NCBI GenBank assembly: GCA_002746795.1 | Contig: PDQY01000103.1 | Coordinates: 1-48,245, forward strand | From: Chloroflexota bacterium | Lineage (GTDB): Bacteria > Chloroflexota > Anaerolineae > Promineifilales > Promineifilaceae | Reading direction: 5' to 3' | Length of the DNA stretch: 48,245 nucleotides | Shown: piece by piece, positions 26,759 through 35,433 of the stretch | How the letters are laid out: the number at the start of each line of letters is the position of its first letter | Position numbering within the stretch: position 1 is the first letter of the stretch | The notes under the pieces: generated by a model | What the model saw: only the letters and a program-made list of their open reading frames with translations | Told to the model about the DNA's origin: nothing | The model's database searches: none | Translations under genes and position numbers: made by a program

Positions 26759-26855
26759 GTGCACCTACATATAATAAGTGAAGGCATTGATGGATGCACT
26801 TTAAGTGACCCTTCCCCAGGAAAACAGGGAGTAATTTTTAGACGGTCACTAAGCT
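26759..26855 (+). repeat. R1 dispersed hairpin element, copy D
   Basis: Starting immediately after the receiver stop codon, it shows GTGCACCTACAT, ATAAGTG, ATTGATGGATGCAC, TTAAGTGACC, GGGAGTAATTTTTAGACGG and GGTCACTAAGC. GTGCA near the left edge and TGCAC have changed together relative to GCGCA/TGCGC of other copies, which supports the first hairpin. Confidence 0.85.
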
Positions 26856-26897
26856 GCTTCCAACCATAAACGACTTAATCTGATCTTCGGAGGATCC

Positions 26898-27335
26898 GTG
26901 AAACGGCCGTTTCCCTTTCAACCGTATCATCAACAATCAACAGCCAGCCTGGTAGGGCTGGTTTTGTTTTTTTTGTTGTTTTTGGGCGCCTGTGGCCGTG
27001 AGGGTGAAGCCCCCGCTTCACCTGAAGAAACTCCCCTCCCCCCGGTTCAACAGCAAGGAGAACTGCTTTGCTCAGATGAGTGCGCTGCTAGAGGTCAATG
27101 TGGCAGCACACCCAATGACGAGCAAAAATTCATCTTAGGCCACCCAGAATTCCCAGCCGTAAGTGGCCACCAAATGACCTTTCCCACAGACCATACATTA
27201 CCCATTCTTGGCACCCAAAGTAAACTTGTCCAAGAGCTGTCCTCAAAAGAACAGTTCATGCATACCTTCTTCCTGATCAGACGCGAAGACGAACGCACAG
27301 GCTGGGTTGCCGGTTGGTGCCTAAACCCCCAATAA
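26898..27335 (+). CDS. Small lipoprotein of unknown function
   Basis: The 145-residue product starts at GTG 26898, supported by CGGAGGATCC. A long signal peptide (hydrophobic 16-30) ends in the lipobox Leu-Gly-Ala-Cys, with Cys32 lipidated. The mature part has a linker with CSDECAARGQCG, whose cysteines could form disulphides, and a C-terminal segment FLIRREDERTGWVAGWCLN that resembles the end of an SH3b domain. It may bind wall or surface material; the function is otherwise unknown. It ends 3 bp before xdhC but is probably unrelated to it. An AACGGCCGTT site overlaps its second to fourth codons. Confidence 0.75.
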   Translation: MKRPFPFQPYHQQSTASLVGLVLFFLLFLGACGREGEAPASPEETPLPPVQQQGELLCSDECAARGQCGSTPNDEQKFILGHPEFPAVSGHQMTFPTDHTLPILGTQSKLVQELSSKEQFMHTFFLIRREDERTGWVAGWCLNPQ

Positions 27336-27338
27336 CTT

Positions 27339-28151
27339 ATGATGAGTAACGACCAGAATCCCCAAATCCTACAAGCACTATTGGCCGCCCAACAAGCGGG
27401 CGAAGCCGTTGTCTTAGCCACGATCATCAAAACCAGCGGTTCCACCCCTCGTCACGCGGGCGCCAAAATGATTATCTACGAAAACGGCCGTTCTCTAGGC
27501 ACAGTTGGTGGTGGAGAGCTAGAAGAACGGGTGCGCCACCTGGCTCAAGACGTAATGCAAGACGGGCAAGCCCGCACCATTGCCTACTCCTTAGTCGATG
27601 CCAATCGCGGCGACCCTGGCGTATGCGGCGGCGAACTAGAAGTATATTGCGAACGTTACCTGTCCCCCGCAACCATTCTCGTCATGGGCTGTGGTCATGT
27701 AGGGCAGGCCGTTGCCAGCCTTGCCAAATGGATGGGCTATCGCGTCGTCGTCTGCGATGACCGCCCTGAGATGGCCAACTCAGAAACCATTCCAGAAGCA
27801 GATCTGCACATCGCTGGCACCATAGAAGACGTGCAAAAAAACGCCCCTATCACCCGCAGCACCTTCGTCGTAGCAGTCACGCGCAACGTGCTAGTAGATC
27901 GGCAAATTCTACCCGCCCTGGCACACTCACCGGCACCCTACATCGGCGTCATGGGCAGCAAACGGCGTTGGCTCGAAACAAAGCGACTGCTGCAAGAAGA
28001 TGGTCTCACCGAAACAGACCTGGCTCGATTCCACTCACCCATTGGCTTAGAACTCAACGCCGAAGATCCCAACGAAATCGCCATCAGCATCATGGCTGAA
28101 ATTATCATGCTGCGTCGCCAGGGAACAGGGAAGCGTATGAGCAGCAAATAA
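27339..28151 (+). CDS. xdhC: XdhC/CoxI-family molybdenum hydroxylase maturation factor
   Basis: XdhC proteins bind the molybdenum cofactor, help add its essential sulphido ligand and load it into xanthine dehydrogenase-type enzymes. This 270-residue protein has both family parts: the N-terminal domain with TSGSTPRHAGAKMIIYENG and VGGGELEERV, and a C-terminal Rossmann domain with VMGCGHVGQAVASLAKWMGY, then YIGVMGSKRR. It is cytosolic. It opens the molybdenum hydroxylase region; the structural genes begin 490 bp further on, beyond repeats. The start lies 3 bp after the previous stop without a strong ribosome site. Confidence 0.92.
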   Translation: MMSNDQNPQILQALLAAQQAGEAVVLATIIKTSGSTPRHAGAKMIIYENGRSLGTVGGGELEERVRHLAQDVMQDGQARTIAYSLVDANRGDPGVCGGELEVYCERYLSPATILVMGCGHVGQAVASLAKWMGYRVVVCDDRPEMANSETIPEADLHIAGTIEDVQKNAPITRSTFVVAVTRNVLVDRQILPALAHSPAPYIGVMGSKRRWLETKRLLQEDGLTETDLARFHSPIGLELNAEDPNEIAISIMAEIIMLRRQGTGKRMSSK

Positions 28152-28233
28152 GATCATTAAACACATCTCATTCTCGGTAGTCACCGTTCAAAAGTGACAA
28201 GTTTCCACCGAAATAGCACATTAACAAGATAAA

Positions 28234-28328
28234 TGCGCATCCATAAATAAGCGACAAAATTGATGAATGCGCTTCCAGTGACCTTCACCCCTGAAAACCG
28301 GGGGCTAATTTTTAGCCGGTCACTATGC
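28234..28328 (+). repeat. R1 dispersed hairpin element, copy E
   Basis: It contains TGCGCATCCATAAATAAGCG, ATTGATGAATGCGCTTCCAG, CCCCTGAAAACCGGGGGCTA and TTTTTAGCCGGTCACTATGC. CCCC-TGAAAACC-GGGG is a stronger inner stem than in other copies. It lies 83 bp after the xdhC stop codon in the same orientation. Confidence 0.85.
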
Positions 28329-28518
28329 AAAAATCAGCCAGACACTTAGATGCTCCAGGTCAGAAAAAATCAGTCATGCGAGCAGCGGCCATACGCAAGC
28401 TGATCCCTCTAACCTGTGGCGTCATCCAGCACAATCCCCCTGCTGCCCCAGCCTATATGGGCGCAGGATTTCGCTGTTGTATCTGGCGAAGGGACAGGAT
28501 TTAGCAATCTGACAATGT

Positions 28519-28557
28519 CAATGCCATTCCGTGTTTTATTTCATCGTCAACCCTTAC
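28519..28557 (+). repeat. R2 element, right-hand remnant
   Basis: CAATGCCATTCCGTGTTTTA and TTTCATCGTCAACCCTTACG match the right end of the complete R2 copy (CAATGCCATATTTTACTTCA, TCGTCAGTCCTTA). The left part is missing. Confidence 0.65.
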
Positions 28558-28640
28558 GTGTTGCTCCCTGCATCCCCCATTTTCCCATTTTTCCTAACGA
28601 ATTACTTGACACTTAAGCCGCTTAAATGAATACTTGAGCT

Positions 28641-30089
28641 ATGAATCCCAAATACCACATTTCACGTTACGAAACACCCACATCACTTGCAGGTGCCTTA
28701 AAGCTTCTGGCAAAGGACGGCCGTTTCGCGCGTCTGGTAGCAGGTGGCACAGATCTGCTTCTTGAACTAGAACGCGGACAACGTCGCAACTGCCACATGC
28801 TCATCGACATCACACGCATTCCCGGTCTCAACCAAATCACCCAAGATGAAGATGGCACCATTCACATTGGCCCATTGGTAACACACAATCAAGTGATTGC
28901 CTCGCCAATTATTGTAAATCAAGCCTTGCCCCTTGCTCAGGCCTGTTGGGAAGTCGCTTCGCCGCAGCTGCGTAACCGGGCGACTGTCGCTGGCAATATC
29001 ATCACCGGTAGCCCCGCCAACGACACGATCTCACCCTTGTGGGCATTAAACGCCCACGTGACGCTGGCTTCCACCCAGGGAGAACGCACCCTCCCCCTCG
29101 CTGAGTTTTACACAGGTGTGCGCCAAACCGTGATGCAAGCCAACGAGATGCTGACAGACATCAGCTTCTCCCCTTTGCCAGCCACGGCTCGGGGTACATT
29201 TGTAAAACTGGGGTTACGGCGTGCCCAGGCCATTTCCGTGGTCAATCTGACCCTGATCCTTGATTTTGAAGCTGATGGTGAAACCGTTAAAAAGGCAACC
29301 ATCACGCAGGGCAGCGTGGCTCCTACCATCATTTCTACGCCTGTCGCAGAAACGTATCTCGTCGGCAAAACATTGACAGAGGAAACCATTGCTGAAGCCG
29401 CCCAACGGGCAGCAGCTGCCGCCACCCCCATCGATGACGTACGTGGCCCAGCTGCATACCGCACCGAAATGGTGAAAGTGCTTACAAAACGCGCCTTGTT
29501 CACTTTGCGGGCAGGCCAGGAACGCGATCATTGGCCGCAAGCCCCCACCATGCTTTGGGGAGATACCGATGGCTTATTCCCCACAGGTGAGGCGTTCCAG
29601 GCAAGTCATGACAACGAGAGTAAAATCACAGCAACTGTAAACGGCAAAGAAATAACGGCCGTTGGCGGCATAAACAAAACGCTGCTGCACTGGTTACGGG
29701 ATGAAGGCTATCTCACCGGCACCAAAGAAGGGTGCGCAGAAGGCGAATGTGGCGCCTGCACCGTCATTTTAGATGGCATGGCTGTGATGTCTTGCCTGGT
29801 TCCAGCTCCCCGCGCCCATAACGCCCACATCATCACCATTGAAGGCCTGGCACAAAACGGCACCCCCCATCCTTTACAACAAGCCTTTATAGACGTCGGA
29901 GCCGTGCAATGTGGCTATTGTATCCCAGGCTTCCTAATGTCGGGCACCAAATTACTAGAAGAAAATCCATCTCCTGATCTTGAACACATTCAGCAGGCAT
30001 TTGCTGGCAATTTATGCCGCTGTACAGGATACTACAAGATTATTGAAGCCGTAGAGAAAACGGCCGTTTCTGATGGAGGCGTACCATGA
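28641..30089 (+). CDS. Molybdenum hydroxylase FAD subunit fused to the 2Fe-2S subunit
   Basis: This 482-residue protein joins two subunits of a xanthine-dehydrogenase-type enzyme. Residues 1 to about 290 are the FAD domain ([37 protein letters not shown]). From about 325 comes the electron-transfer protein with two 2Fe-2S clusters: [11 protein letters not shown] with a later Cys in VMSCL, and [12 protein letters not shown] with [11 protein letters not shown]. Electrons would pass from molybdenum through the clusters to FAD. The order FAD then 2Fe-2S is the reverse of that in large xanthine dehydrogenases, where the iron-sulphur part comes first. An AACGGCCGTT site lies at the junction (29654). 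It overlaps the next gene by 4 bp. Confidence 0.93.
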   Translation: MNPKYHISRYETPTSLAGALKLLAKDGRFARLVAGGTDLLLELERGQRRNCHMLIDITRIPGLNQITQDEDGTIHIGPLVTHNQVIASPIIVNQALPLAQACWEVASPQLRNRATVAGNIITGSPANDTISPLWALNAHVTLASTQGERTLPLAEFYTGVRQTVMQANEMLTDISFSPLPATARGTFVKLGLRRAQAISVVNLTLILDFEADGETVKKATITQGSVAPTIISTPVAETYLVGKTLTEETIAEAAQRAAAAATPIDDVRGPAAYRTEMVKVLTKRALFTLRAGQERDHWPQAPTMLWGDTDGLFPTGEAFQASHDNESKITATVNGKEITAVGGINKTLLHWLRDEGYLTGTKEGCAEGECGACTVILDGMAVMSCLVPAPRAHNAHIITIEGLAQNGTPHPLQQAFIDVGAVQCGYCIPGFLMSGTKLLEENPSPDLEHIQQAFAGNLCRCTGYYKIIEAVEKTAVSDGGVP

Positions 30090-30448
30090 GGCTAGAAAAG
30101 AAAAAAGATGAAGAAATTGCCGCCAGAAAAGGGATGACCGGCAAAACCATCCTGACCTTTATCTGGTTAATCATCTCAACCGTTGTCGCCTACGGCTTCA
30201 TCAACTATCTGATTGACATTGGTATTCTGTCATACAGCATGTTTTATAGTGTCGGCCTTCCCCGCCTGATACCAGAGTGGGTCATTACCATAGTTTTGGT
30301 TCTCGTGGTCGTTGTCCTCATACAAATTTTTCTGTTTTTTGGATTTGTCATCGTCAGTCCAGAAGGGCGACGGAAAACAGGAACACCCACAGCTTATTCA
30401 CGCAAGAACAATTCATTTGATCAATTCGACAACGGGAGAAGAGATTAA
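30086..30448 (+). CDS. Small two-helix membrane protein in the hydroxylase operon
   Basis: The 120-residue protein overlaps the preceding gene by ATGA and ends 1 bp before the Mo-subunit gene, so it is translated as part of the operon. It has a charged N-terminus ([16 protein letters not shown]), a first membrane helix at about 20-42, a second at about 68-93 ([20 protein letters not shown]), and a polar C-terminus. I do not recognise it. Placed between two enzyme subunits, it could anchor the hydroxylase to the membrane or pass electrons to membrane carriers; no redox motif is visible. Confidence 0.8.
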   Translation: MRLEKKKDEEIAARKGMTGKTILTFIWLIISTVVAYGFINYLIDIGILSYSMFYSVGLPRLIPEWVITIVLVLVVVVLIQIFLFFGFVIVSPEGRRKTGTPTAYSRKNNSFDQFDNGRRD

Positions 30449-30449
30449 T

Positions 30450-32684
30450 ATGACAATCAATACCCAGCCCATTCCCCGGGTTGACGCAAAAAACAAAGTT
30501 ACAGGTTTAGCAGAATATCCCGGTGATCGGACACTCGAAAATCTTTTATACGGCAAAGTGCTTTTTAGCGATCAGCCTCACGCCCGCATGCTTGCTATGG
30601 ACACAGCAGATGCTGAAGCAGTTCCTGGAGTCGTGGCCATCTTCACAGCCAAAGATGTGCCAGTCAACGAATATGGCCTCATCTTGCCTGACCAGCCGGT
30701 TCTCGTAGGCCTGGGCAGTGATAACCCATATAGCGACATCAGCCTGTGGGAAGGGGATCACATTGCCATTGTCATCGCCGAAACGGCAGAAGCCGCCGCC
30801 TTAGCTTGTGCCAAAATCAACGTTCAGTGGGAACAACGCCCCATCATCACAGACATGTTTGAGGCAATGAAAGACGAAATCATCCTCAACGGAGCCAATG
30901 GCACCAACATCCTCAAAAAATACCAGATCCGCAAAGGGGATATGGCTGCTGGCTGGGCCGAGGCAGATGTCGTCGTGACAGGGGAGTATCATTTACCCTA
31001 CCAGGAACATGCTTACCTTCAGCCAGAGGCAGGCGTCAGTTACATCGACGAAGAAGGGCGCGTCACCATCGAAGTTGGCGGACAGTGGACGCATGAAGAC
31101 CAGGAACAAGTGGCACATTCTCTCGGATTGCCATTGGAGAAAGTGCGCATCATCTACCCCGCTATTGGCGGCGCTTTTGGTGGTCGTGAAGACATGTCAC
31201 TGCAAATTGTGCTCGGTCTAGCAGCCATGCGCCTCCATGAGCAAGGCATAGACCGCCCAGTGCGCATGGTTTGGTCACGCGAGGAATCGATTCGCGGACA
31301 CCACAAACGGCACGAGGCGGTGGTGAAAGCAAAATGGGGAGCCACCAATGAGGGCAAGATAACGGCCGTTTCCGCTGAAGTTTTCATGAACAGTGGCGCT
31401 TATGCCTACACCAGCACAAAAGTGTTGGGTAACTTCCACCTCATGGTCACCGGCCCCTACGAAATCCCCAACGCCTACATTGACAGCTACGCCATCACCA
31501 CCAACAACGTCCCTGGTGGTGCCTTCCGCGGCTTTGGCGGCCCTCAAGGTGCCTTCGCCGCCGAAAACCAGATGAATAAGCTGGCAGAAATGCTGGGCAT
31601 GGATCCCGTGGCTCTGCGCTTAAAAAATATTCTCAAAGCGGGCAGCGAGCTAACCGTGCAGACGCCCATGCCCGCCAACGTCAGTCTGACAGAAGTGCTA
31701 GAAACTTGTGCAGAACGTGTGGGATGGGATAGAGAGATGGCAGCAGTAAACGGCAAGCCGTTTGCCAGCATTCAATCTCTAATCTCCAATCCCCAATCCC
31801 TCAAACGGGGGCGTGGGATTGCCTGCTCCTTCAAAAATGTCGGCTTTTCCTTTGGCGCACCAGAAAACTGTGAAGCGATTATTGAACTTTATGGCAGCAC
31901 CGAAATCGACAAGGTAATTTTGCGTCATGCTGCCGCCGAAGTGGGTCAAGGCTCGCATACCGCCCTCAAACAAATGGCGGCAACGGCCGTTGGCGTTGAT
32001 GTTTCCCTCGTTGAAATTGATATGTCTGATACCGCCAGCAGTGGCAACTCTGGCTCGGTCTCCGCCTCGCGCATGACCTTCATGGCGGGCAATTCCATCC
32101 GGCAGGCCGCTGAAAAAGCGCTGGAAAAATGGCATGACGAAGAACGCCCCGCCATCGCTCACGAACGTTACATCCCGCCCCCTACCCAACCCTACGACCC
32201 AGAAACAGGCGTGTGTATGCCTAACTTCGCTTATGGTTATGTGGCTGAGGCTGTCGAACTCACCGTCGATGTCGATACCGGCCACATCCGCATTGACCGG
32301 GTCGTCTGCGCCAATGACGTGGGCAAAGCGATCAACCCAACCCTGGTTGAAGGGCAGATTGAAGGGGCGGTAGTTCAGGCACACGGCTATTCGCTGATGG
32401 AAAATCTGCAGCTCAAAGATGGCCGGATCCTCAATCCATACCTGAGCCAATATCTTATTCCCGGCATCAGGGACATTCCCACCCATGTGGAATCCGTCAT
32501 CATGGAAGTGCCGGATCCAATTGGCCCTTGGGGTGCCCGGGGCATGGCTGAAATGCCGTTCTTACCGCTGGCTCCCGCCATCACAGCGGCTGTACATGAC
32601 GCCACAGGCGTCTGGTTCAACGAACTCCCGCTCATGCCACACAAAGTCGTGGCCAAGCTGCGTGAGCATGGCATTGGTGGCTAA
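30450..32684 (+). CDS. Xanthine dehydrogenase-type molybdenum-binding subunit
   Basis: This 744-residue catalytic subunit holds the molybdopterin cofactor and hydroxylates purines or related heterocycles. ATG 30450 follows GGGAGAAGAG. Motifs are GGAFGGRED (cofactor binding), GGAFRGFGGPQGAF, in which the Arg is the one that orients the purine in xanthine dehydrogenases, AAEVGQGSHTAL, and GARGMAEMP with the expected catalytic Glu. CO dehydrogenase would have an AYxCSFR-type loop here, so CODH is unlikely. A stretch near residue 445 (SIQSLISNPQS) is coded by a 7-bp tandem repeat. With yqeB and yqeC downstream, a selenium-dependent enzyme is plausible. Confidence 0.93.
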   Translation: MTINTQPIPRVDAKNKVTGLAEYPGDRTLENLLYGKVLFSDQPHARMLAMDTADAEAVPGVVAIFTAKDVPVNEYGLILPDQPVLVGLGSDNPYSDISLWEGDHIAIVIAETAEAAALACAKINVQWEQRPIITDMFEAMKDEIILNGANGTNILKKYQIRKGDMAAGWAEADVVVTGEYHLPYQEHAYLQPEAGVSYIDEEGRVTIEVGGQWTHEDQEQVAHSLGLPLEKVRIIYPAIGGAFGGREDMSLQIVLGLAAMRLHEQGIDRPVRMVWSREESIRGHHKRHEAVVKAKWGATNEGKITAVSAEVFMNSGAYAYTSTKVLGNFHLMVTGPYEIPNAYIDSYAITTNNVPGGAFRGFGGPQGAFAAENQMNKLAEMLGMDPVALRLKNILKAGSELTVQTPMPANVSLTEVLETCAERVGWDREMAAVNGKPFASIQSLISNPQSLKRGRGIACSFKNVGFSFGAPENCEAIIELYGSTEIDKVILRHAAAEVGQGSHTALKQMAATAVGVDVSLVEIDMSDTASSGNSGSVSASRMTFMAGNSIRQAAEKALEKWHDEERPAIAHERYIPPPTQPYDPETGVCMPNFAYGYVAEAVELTVDVDTGHIRIDRVVCANDVGKAINPTLVEGQIEGAVVQAHGYSLMENLQLKDGRILNPYLSQYLIPGIRDIPTHVESVIMEVPDPIGPWGARGMAEMPFLPLAPAITAAVHDATGVWFNELPLMPHKVVAKLREHGIGG
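31773..31800 (+). repeat. Four 7-bp tandem repeats inside the Mo-subunit gene
   Basis: CAATCTC, TAATCTC, CAATCCC and CAATCCC stand in tandem and code for part of a surface loop (SLISNPQS). As 28 is not a multiple of 3, the run is read in shifting frame. Similar heptads occur between later genes (46248-46275 and 47623-47643). Confidence 0.85.
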
Positions 32685-32690
32685 AAACCG

Positions 32691-32729
32691 TGAGCGGTCA
32701 TTGGCTCACCGCGAACCGATGACCGCTCA
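32691..32729 (+). terminator. Hairpin between the Mo-subunit and yqeB genes
   Basis: TGAGCGGTCATTGG and CCGATGACCGCTCA pair over 14 positions with one T-G wobble, with an 11-nt loop. There is no T-tail, so it is more likely an mRNA-processing or stabilising stem than a full terminator. Confidence 0.5.
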
Positions 32730-32768
32730 TGTCATACTGATCACCACTCACGGAATACAATTACCGCC

Positions 32769-33584
32769 ATGCTCTTCCCCAACCATCTCGTTCTCATTCG
32801 CGGCGGTGGCGACATTGCCACAGGCGTTGCTTATCGGCTGCATAAGGCTGGCTTTCCGCTTATTGTGTTGGAACTCGAACGGCCGTTAGTCATCCGGCGC
32901 ACAGTGGCATTAGCAACGGCCGTTCTCCAAGAACAAGTCACCATCGAAGACCTTCATGCCCAGCTCGTCCAGACGCCAGAGCAAGCCCTCAACCTGGCCC
33001 AAACCGGCACCATTCCCGTCTTTGTCGCTCCTCAACTTGACAATGGCCAATGGCCAACGAGCAATCATCACTTGATTATAGTTGATGCACGTCTCGCCAA
33101 ACGTAACCTTGACACCACTATCGACCAGGGCGATCTCGTCATCACCCTGGGGCCAGGCTTTACTGCTGGCGTGGACTGCCATGCCATCATCGAAACGGTG
33201 CGTGGTCACACGCTGGGTCGCGTCATCTGGCACGGTTCGGCGCTGCCCAACACGGGCATGCCCGGTATCATCGCGGGCAAAGGGAAAGAGCGCGTTTTGC
33301 GTGCGCCGGCAGCTGGCATTGTTAACTGGCAGTTGAAGATTGGAGATTTGGTCGAAGCGGGTGATGTGATTGGCACAGTTAATGGTCAGCCTGTTTCCGC
33401 CCCGTTTGCCGGAGTGGTTCGTGGCCTGATTGCCCCAGAAACGGCCGTTACCCAAGGTTTCAAAATCGGTGATGTCGATGCCCGAAAAGAGATTGACGCT
33501 TGTTTCACCATCTCAGACAAAGCTCTCGCCATTGGCGGCGGCGTCTTAGAAGCAATCCTAACCTGGATGAATAAAAGCGAGTAG
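32769..33584 (+). CDS. yqeB: YqeB/EF2563-type selenium-dependent hydroxylase maturation protein
   Basis: YqeB (EF2563 family) is associated with selenium-dependent molybdenum hydroxylases and is thought to help make the labile selenium-containing cofactor. The 271-residue protein starts with the Rossmann-like NHLVLIRGGGDIATGVAYRL, has the family segment GPGFTAGVDCHAIIETVRG and WHGSALPNTGMPG, and ends in a lipoyl-like fold (VLRAPAAGIVNWQLKIGDLV, APFAGVVRGLI). It is cytosolic. Two AACGGCCGTT sites lie only 37 bp apart (32878 and 32915). It follows the Mo-subunit after 84 bp and precedes yqeC. Confidence 0.9.
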   Translation: MLFPNHLVLIRGGGDIATGVAYRLHKAGFPLIVLELERPLVIRRTVALATAVLQEQVTIEDLHAQLVQTPEQALNLAQTGTIPVFVAPQLDNGQWPTSNHHLIIVDARLAKRNLDTTIDQGDLVITLGPGFTAGVDCHAIIETVRGHTLGRVIWHGSALPNTGMPGIIAGKGKERVLRAPAAGIVNWQLKIGDLVEAGDVIGTVNGQPVSAPFAGVVRGLIAPETAVTQGFKIGDVDARKEIDACFTISDKALAIGGGVLEAILTWMNKSE

Positions 33585-33684
33585 CAGCTCGCCATGCCCG
33601 GCACAGCAATGCTGTACAGAAAAGTGGATGCAGGCTTTGGCAAGCTCCGCCCACAGCTAGCTATCATTTTTCTACCCTCCTAAT

Positions 33685-35079
33685 ATGCCCAAACATACTT
33701 TACGCCACGCTTTTAACCTCAAAGAAACCAACGAAATCGTCGCTATTGTCGGTGGCGGTGGCAAAACGAGCCTGATGTTTGCCCTGGCACATTCACTGCC
33801 AGGACGCATTGTGGCCACGACAACAACGCGCATTTTTGCGGCGCAGATGAAGTTGGCGGCGGCAGCGGTTTTTTACCCGGCAGCAGGCGCGGGAGATGCA
33901 GAATTTTTTGCCACTGTTTCTGAGGAACTGGACAAATGGGGGCAATGCTTGGTGATTGGGGAAGTAGGGGAGCAGCAGGAGAAGGCATTTGGCGTTCCGT
34001 TAACGCTGCCCGGACAGATGTTAGCCCAGCCAGATGTGGATTTTGTGCTAGTGGAGGCAGATGGCTCGCGCATGCGGCCTATCAAAGCCCCAGCCGCACA
34101 CGAACCTGTTATTCCACCAGACAGCACGCTGGTGGTGCCAGTGGTGGGCATGGATGCGTTAACCCGGCCGTTATCGGAAATTGCGCATCGTCCAGAGAAA
34201 ATTGAGGAGTTGTTAATGGTTAATCCTGCGACAAGCGCAGGGCAAGTTTCCCCATGGTCAAGGGTCAATGAGATGCTCACGCCAAAAGCAGTCGCGCAAA
34301 TTCTCACGCACCCTTTGGGTGGGCTGAAAGGCGTGCCCGCGGGGGCACGAGTGATTCCGCTGTTGAACAAGGTGGAGCGTGACGCCCCATTGGCAGCAGC
34401 GCAAGAGATCGCGCAGTTGATATTGCATGAGCCGCGTATTGAGCGGGTGGTGTTGGGAGCCATGCAAGCAGAAAACCCCGTTGTGGAAGTATGGGGAAGA
34501 ATAACGGCCGTTGTCCTGGCTGCCGGTAAAAGCACACGCATGGGACAAACGAAGCCGCTTTTACCTTGGGGCGAGACCACCATCCTGGGACAACTCTTGC
34601 AAAACCTCAAAGCCTCAACCGTGCACGACATTAGGGTCATCTCTGGGCATGATGCAGACGCAGTGGAAGCCGTCGCTCAAGCTGAACAAATTCACAGCAT
34701 ACGGAATACAGAGTACGCTTCGGGTGAGATGCTCTCTTCATTGCAAACGGCCGTTCGCCACCTCCCCGCCCATACCGAAGCCATCCTCGTCATGCTCGCC
34801 GACCAGCCGCTGGTCACACCAGCCACCATCGACCTGCTGCTAACTGCCTTCCGCCAGGGACAAGGTGACATCATCGCCCCCATCTATGCAGGGCAACGTG
34901 GCAATCCTGTCCTCATCAGCCGCCGCTTCTTCAACGAGCTTTTAGCCCTGCCTGCTGGTTCTGCGCCGCGCAAGCTACTGCGCAGCAACCCAGACGCTGT
35001 TCACCTCGTCGAAACAGCCGACGAATCCATCCTCATCAACCTGAATGATCCCGAAACTTATAAGCGCTGGCGGCCTTAG
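33685..35079 (+). CDS. YqeC-MocA fusion: hydroxylase accessory protein and molybdopterin cytidylyltransferase
   Basis: The 464-residue protein is a fusion. Residues 1 to about 265 are YqeC, an accessory protein of selenium-dependent hydroxylases, with the P-loop VGGGGKTSLMFALAH and ADGSRMRPIKAPAAHEPVIP. From about 272 a MocA-type nucleotidyltransferase begins (ITAVVLAAGKSTRMGQTKPL, LVMLADQPLVTPATIDLL), which attaches CMP to molybdopterin to give the dinucleotide cofactor used by such enzymes. In E. coli these are separate neighbouring genes (yqeC, mocA/ygfJ). An AACGGCCGTT site at 34503 marks the domain junction. It is the last gene of the molybdenum island. Confidence 0.92.
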   Translation: MPKHTLRHAFNLKETNEIVAIVGGGGKTSLMFALAHSLPGRIVATTTTRIFAAQMKLAAAAVFYPAAGAGDAEFFATVSEELDKWGQCLVIGEVGEQQEKAFGVPLTLPGQMLAQPDVDFVLVEADGSRMRPIKAPAAHEPVIPPDSTLVVPVVGMDALTRPLSEIAHRPEKIEELLMVNPATSAGQVSPWSRVNEMLTPKAVAQILTHPLGGLKGVPAGARVIPLLNKVERDAPLAAAQEIAQLILHEPRIERVVLGAMQAENPVVEVWGRITAVVLAAGKSTRMGQTKPLLPWGETTILGQLLQNLKASTVHDIRVISGHDADAVEAVAQAEQIHSIRNTEYASGEMLSSLQTAVRHLPAHTEAILVMLADQPLVTPATIDLLLTAFRQGQGDIIAPIYAGQRGNPVLISRRFFNELLALPAGSAPRKLLRSNPDAVHLVETADESILINLNDPETYKRWRP

Positions 35080-35118
35080 AAAAAACATCGTTCATCATCA
35101 GTTTCAAGAAACAGTAAG

Positions 35119-35160
35119 GGCGCATCCATCAATGCCCGCACTTATTTATGGATACACACC
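35119..35160 (+). repeat. R1 element, left-half remnant (copy F)
   Basis: GGCGCATCCATCAATGC and GCACTTATTTATGGATACAC match the first hairpin of R1 with its inner strand inverted; the second hairpin is absent. It lies 40 bp after the yqeC-mocA stop codon. Confidence 0.6.
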
Positions 35161-35337
35161 AAGGAGCAGCAGAGGATATTTGTCCCGATAAGAAAGAACT
35201 ATTAGCATAAGTCCCCCCCAGATAACCCCGCAGAAATTCGCTGCGCCTTCTTCAACATGATAGGCCTCAAGAATGATTAGCCCGCCTCTCAACCATATTG
35301 CCAATTGACGAACCCATTTCACCTGCTAAGCTATACG

Positions 35338-35433
35338 TAGGAACGGGAATTAAGTCATACGACGAAGTCGTTACCTTACTGTTCCTTTAAACTGACGAGG
35401 CAATGCCATATTTTACTTCATCGTCAGTCCTTA
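35338..35433 (+). repeat. R2 dispersed hairpin element, complete copy
   Basis: This copy shows the full plan. A left stem AGGAAC/GTTCCT (35339-35344 with 35381-35386) encloses the small stem ACGAC-GAA-GTCGT. A right stem ACTGACGA (35391-35398) pairs perfectly with TCGTCAGT (35421-35428) around a loop with CAATGCCATATTTTACTTCA. Relatives lie at 1-27, 26180-26270, 28519-28557 and 39966-40006. Confidence 0.85.

Larger units (their letters stand above)
28152..28640. other. 489-bp intergenic region with R1 and R2 repeats
   Basis: It holds R1 copy E (28234-28328) and an R2 remnant (28519-28557). The sequence between them has no recognisable feature. A 66-codon frame in it is not credible. The promoter of the downstream hydroxylase genes should lie near its right end, but none is clear. 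Confidence 0.65.

Noticed and set aside
28416..28616. 66-codon open frame between xdhC and the FAD/2Fe-2S gene
   Set aside because: It starts at GTG without a ribosome site, overlaps the R2 remnant, and its product looks random.
30312..30449. Longer start for the Mo-subunit gene
   Set aside because: The extension overlaps the small membrane protein gene; ATG 30450 has a ribosome site and begins with normal family sequence.
30450..32684. Identity as aerobic CO dehydrogenase large subunit (CoxL)
   Set aside because: The active-site loop reads GAFRGFGGPQ as in xanthine dehydrogenases, not the AYxCSFR type of CO dehydrogenase, and YqeB/YqeC are present.
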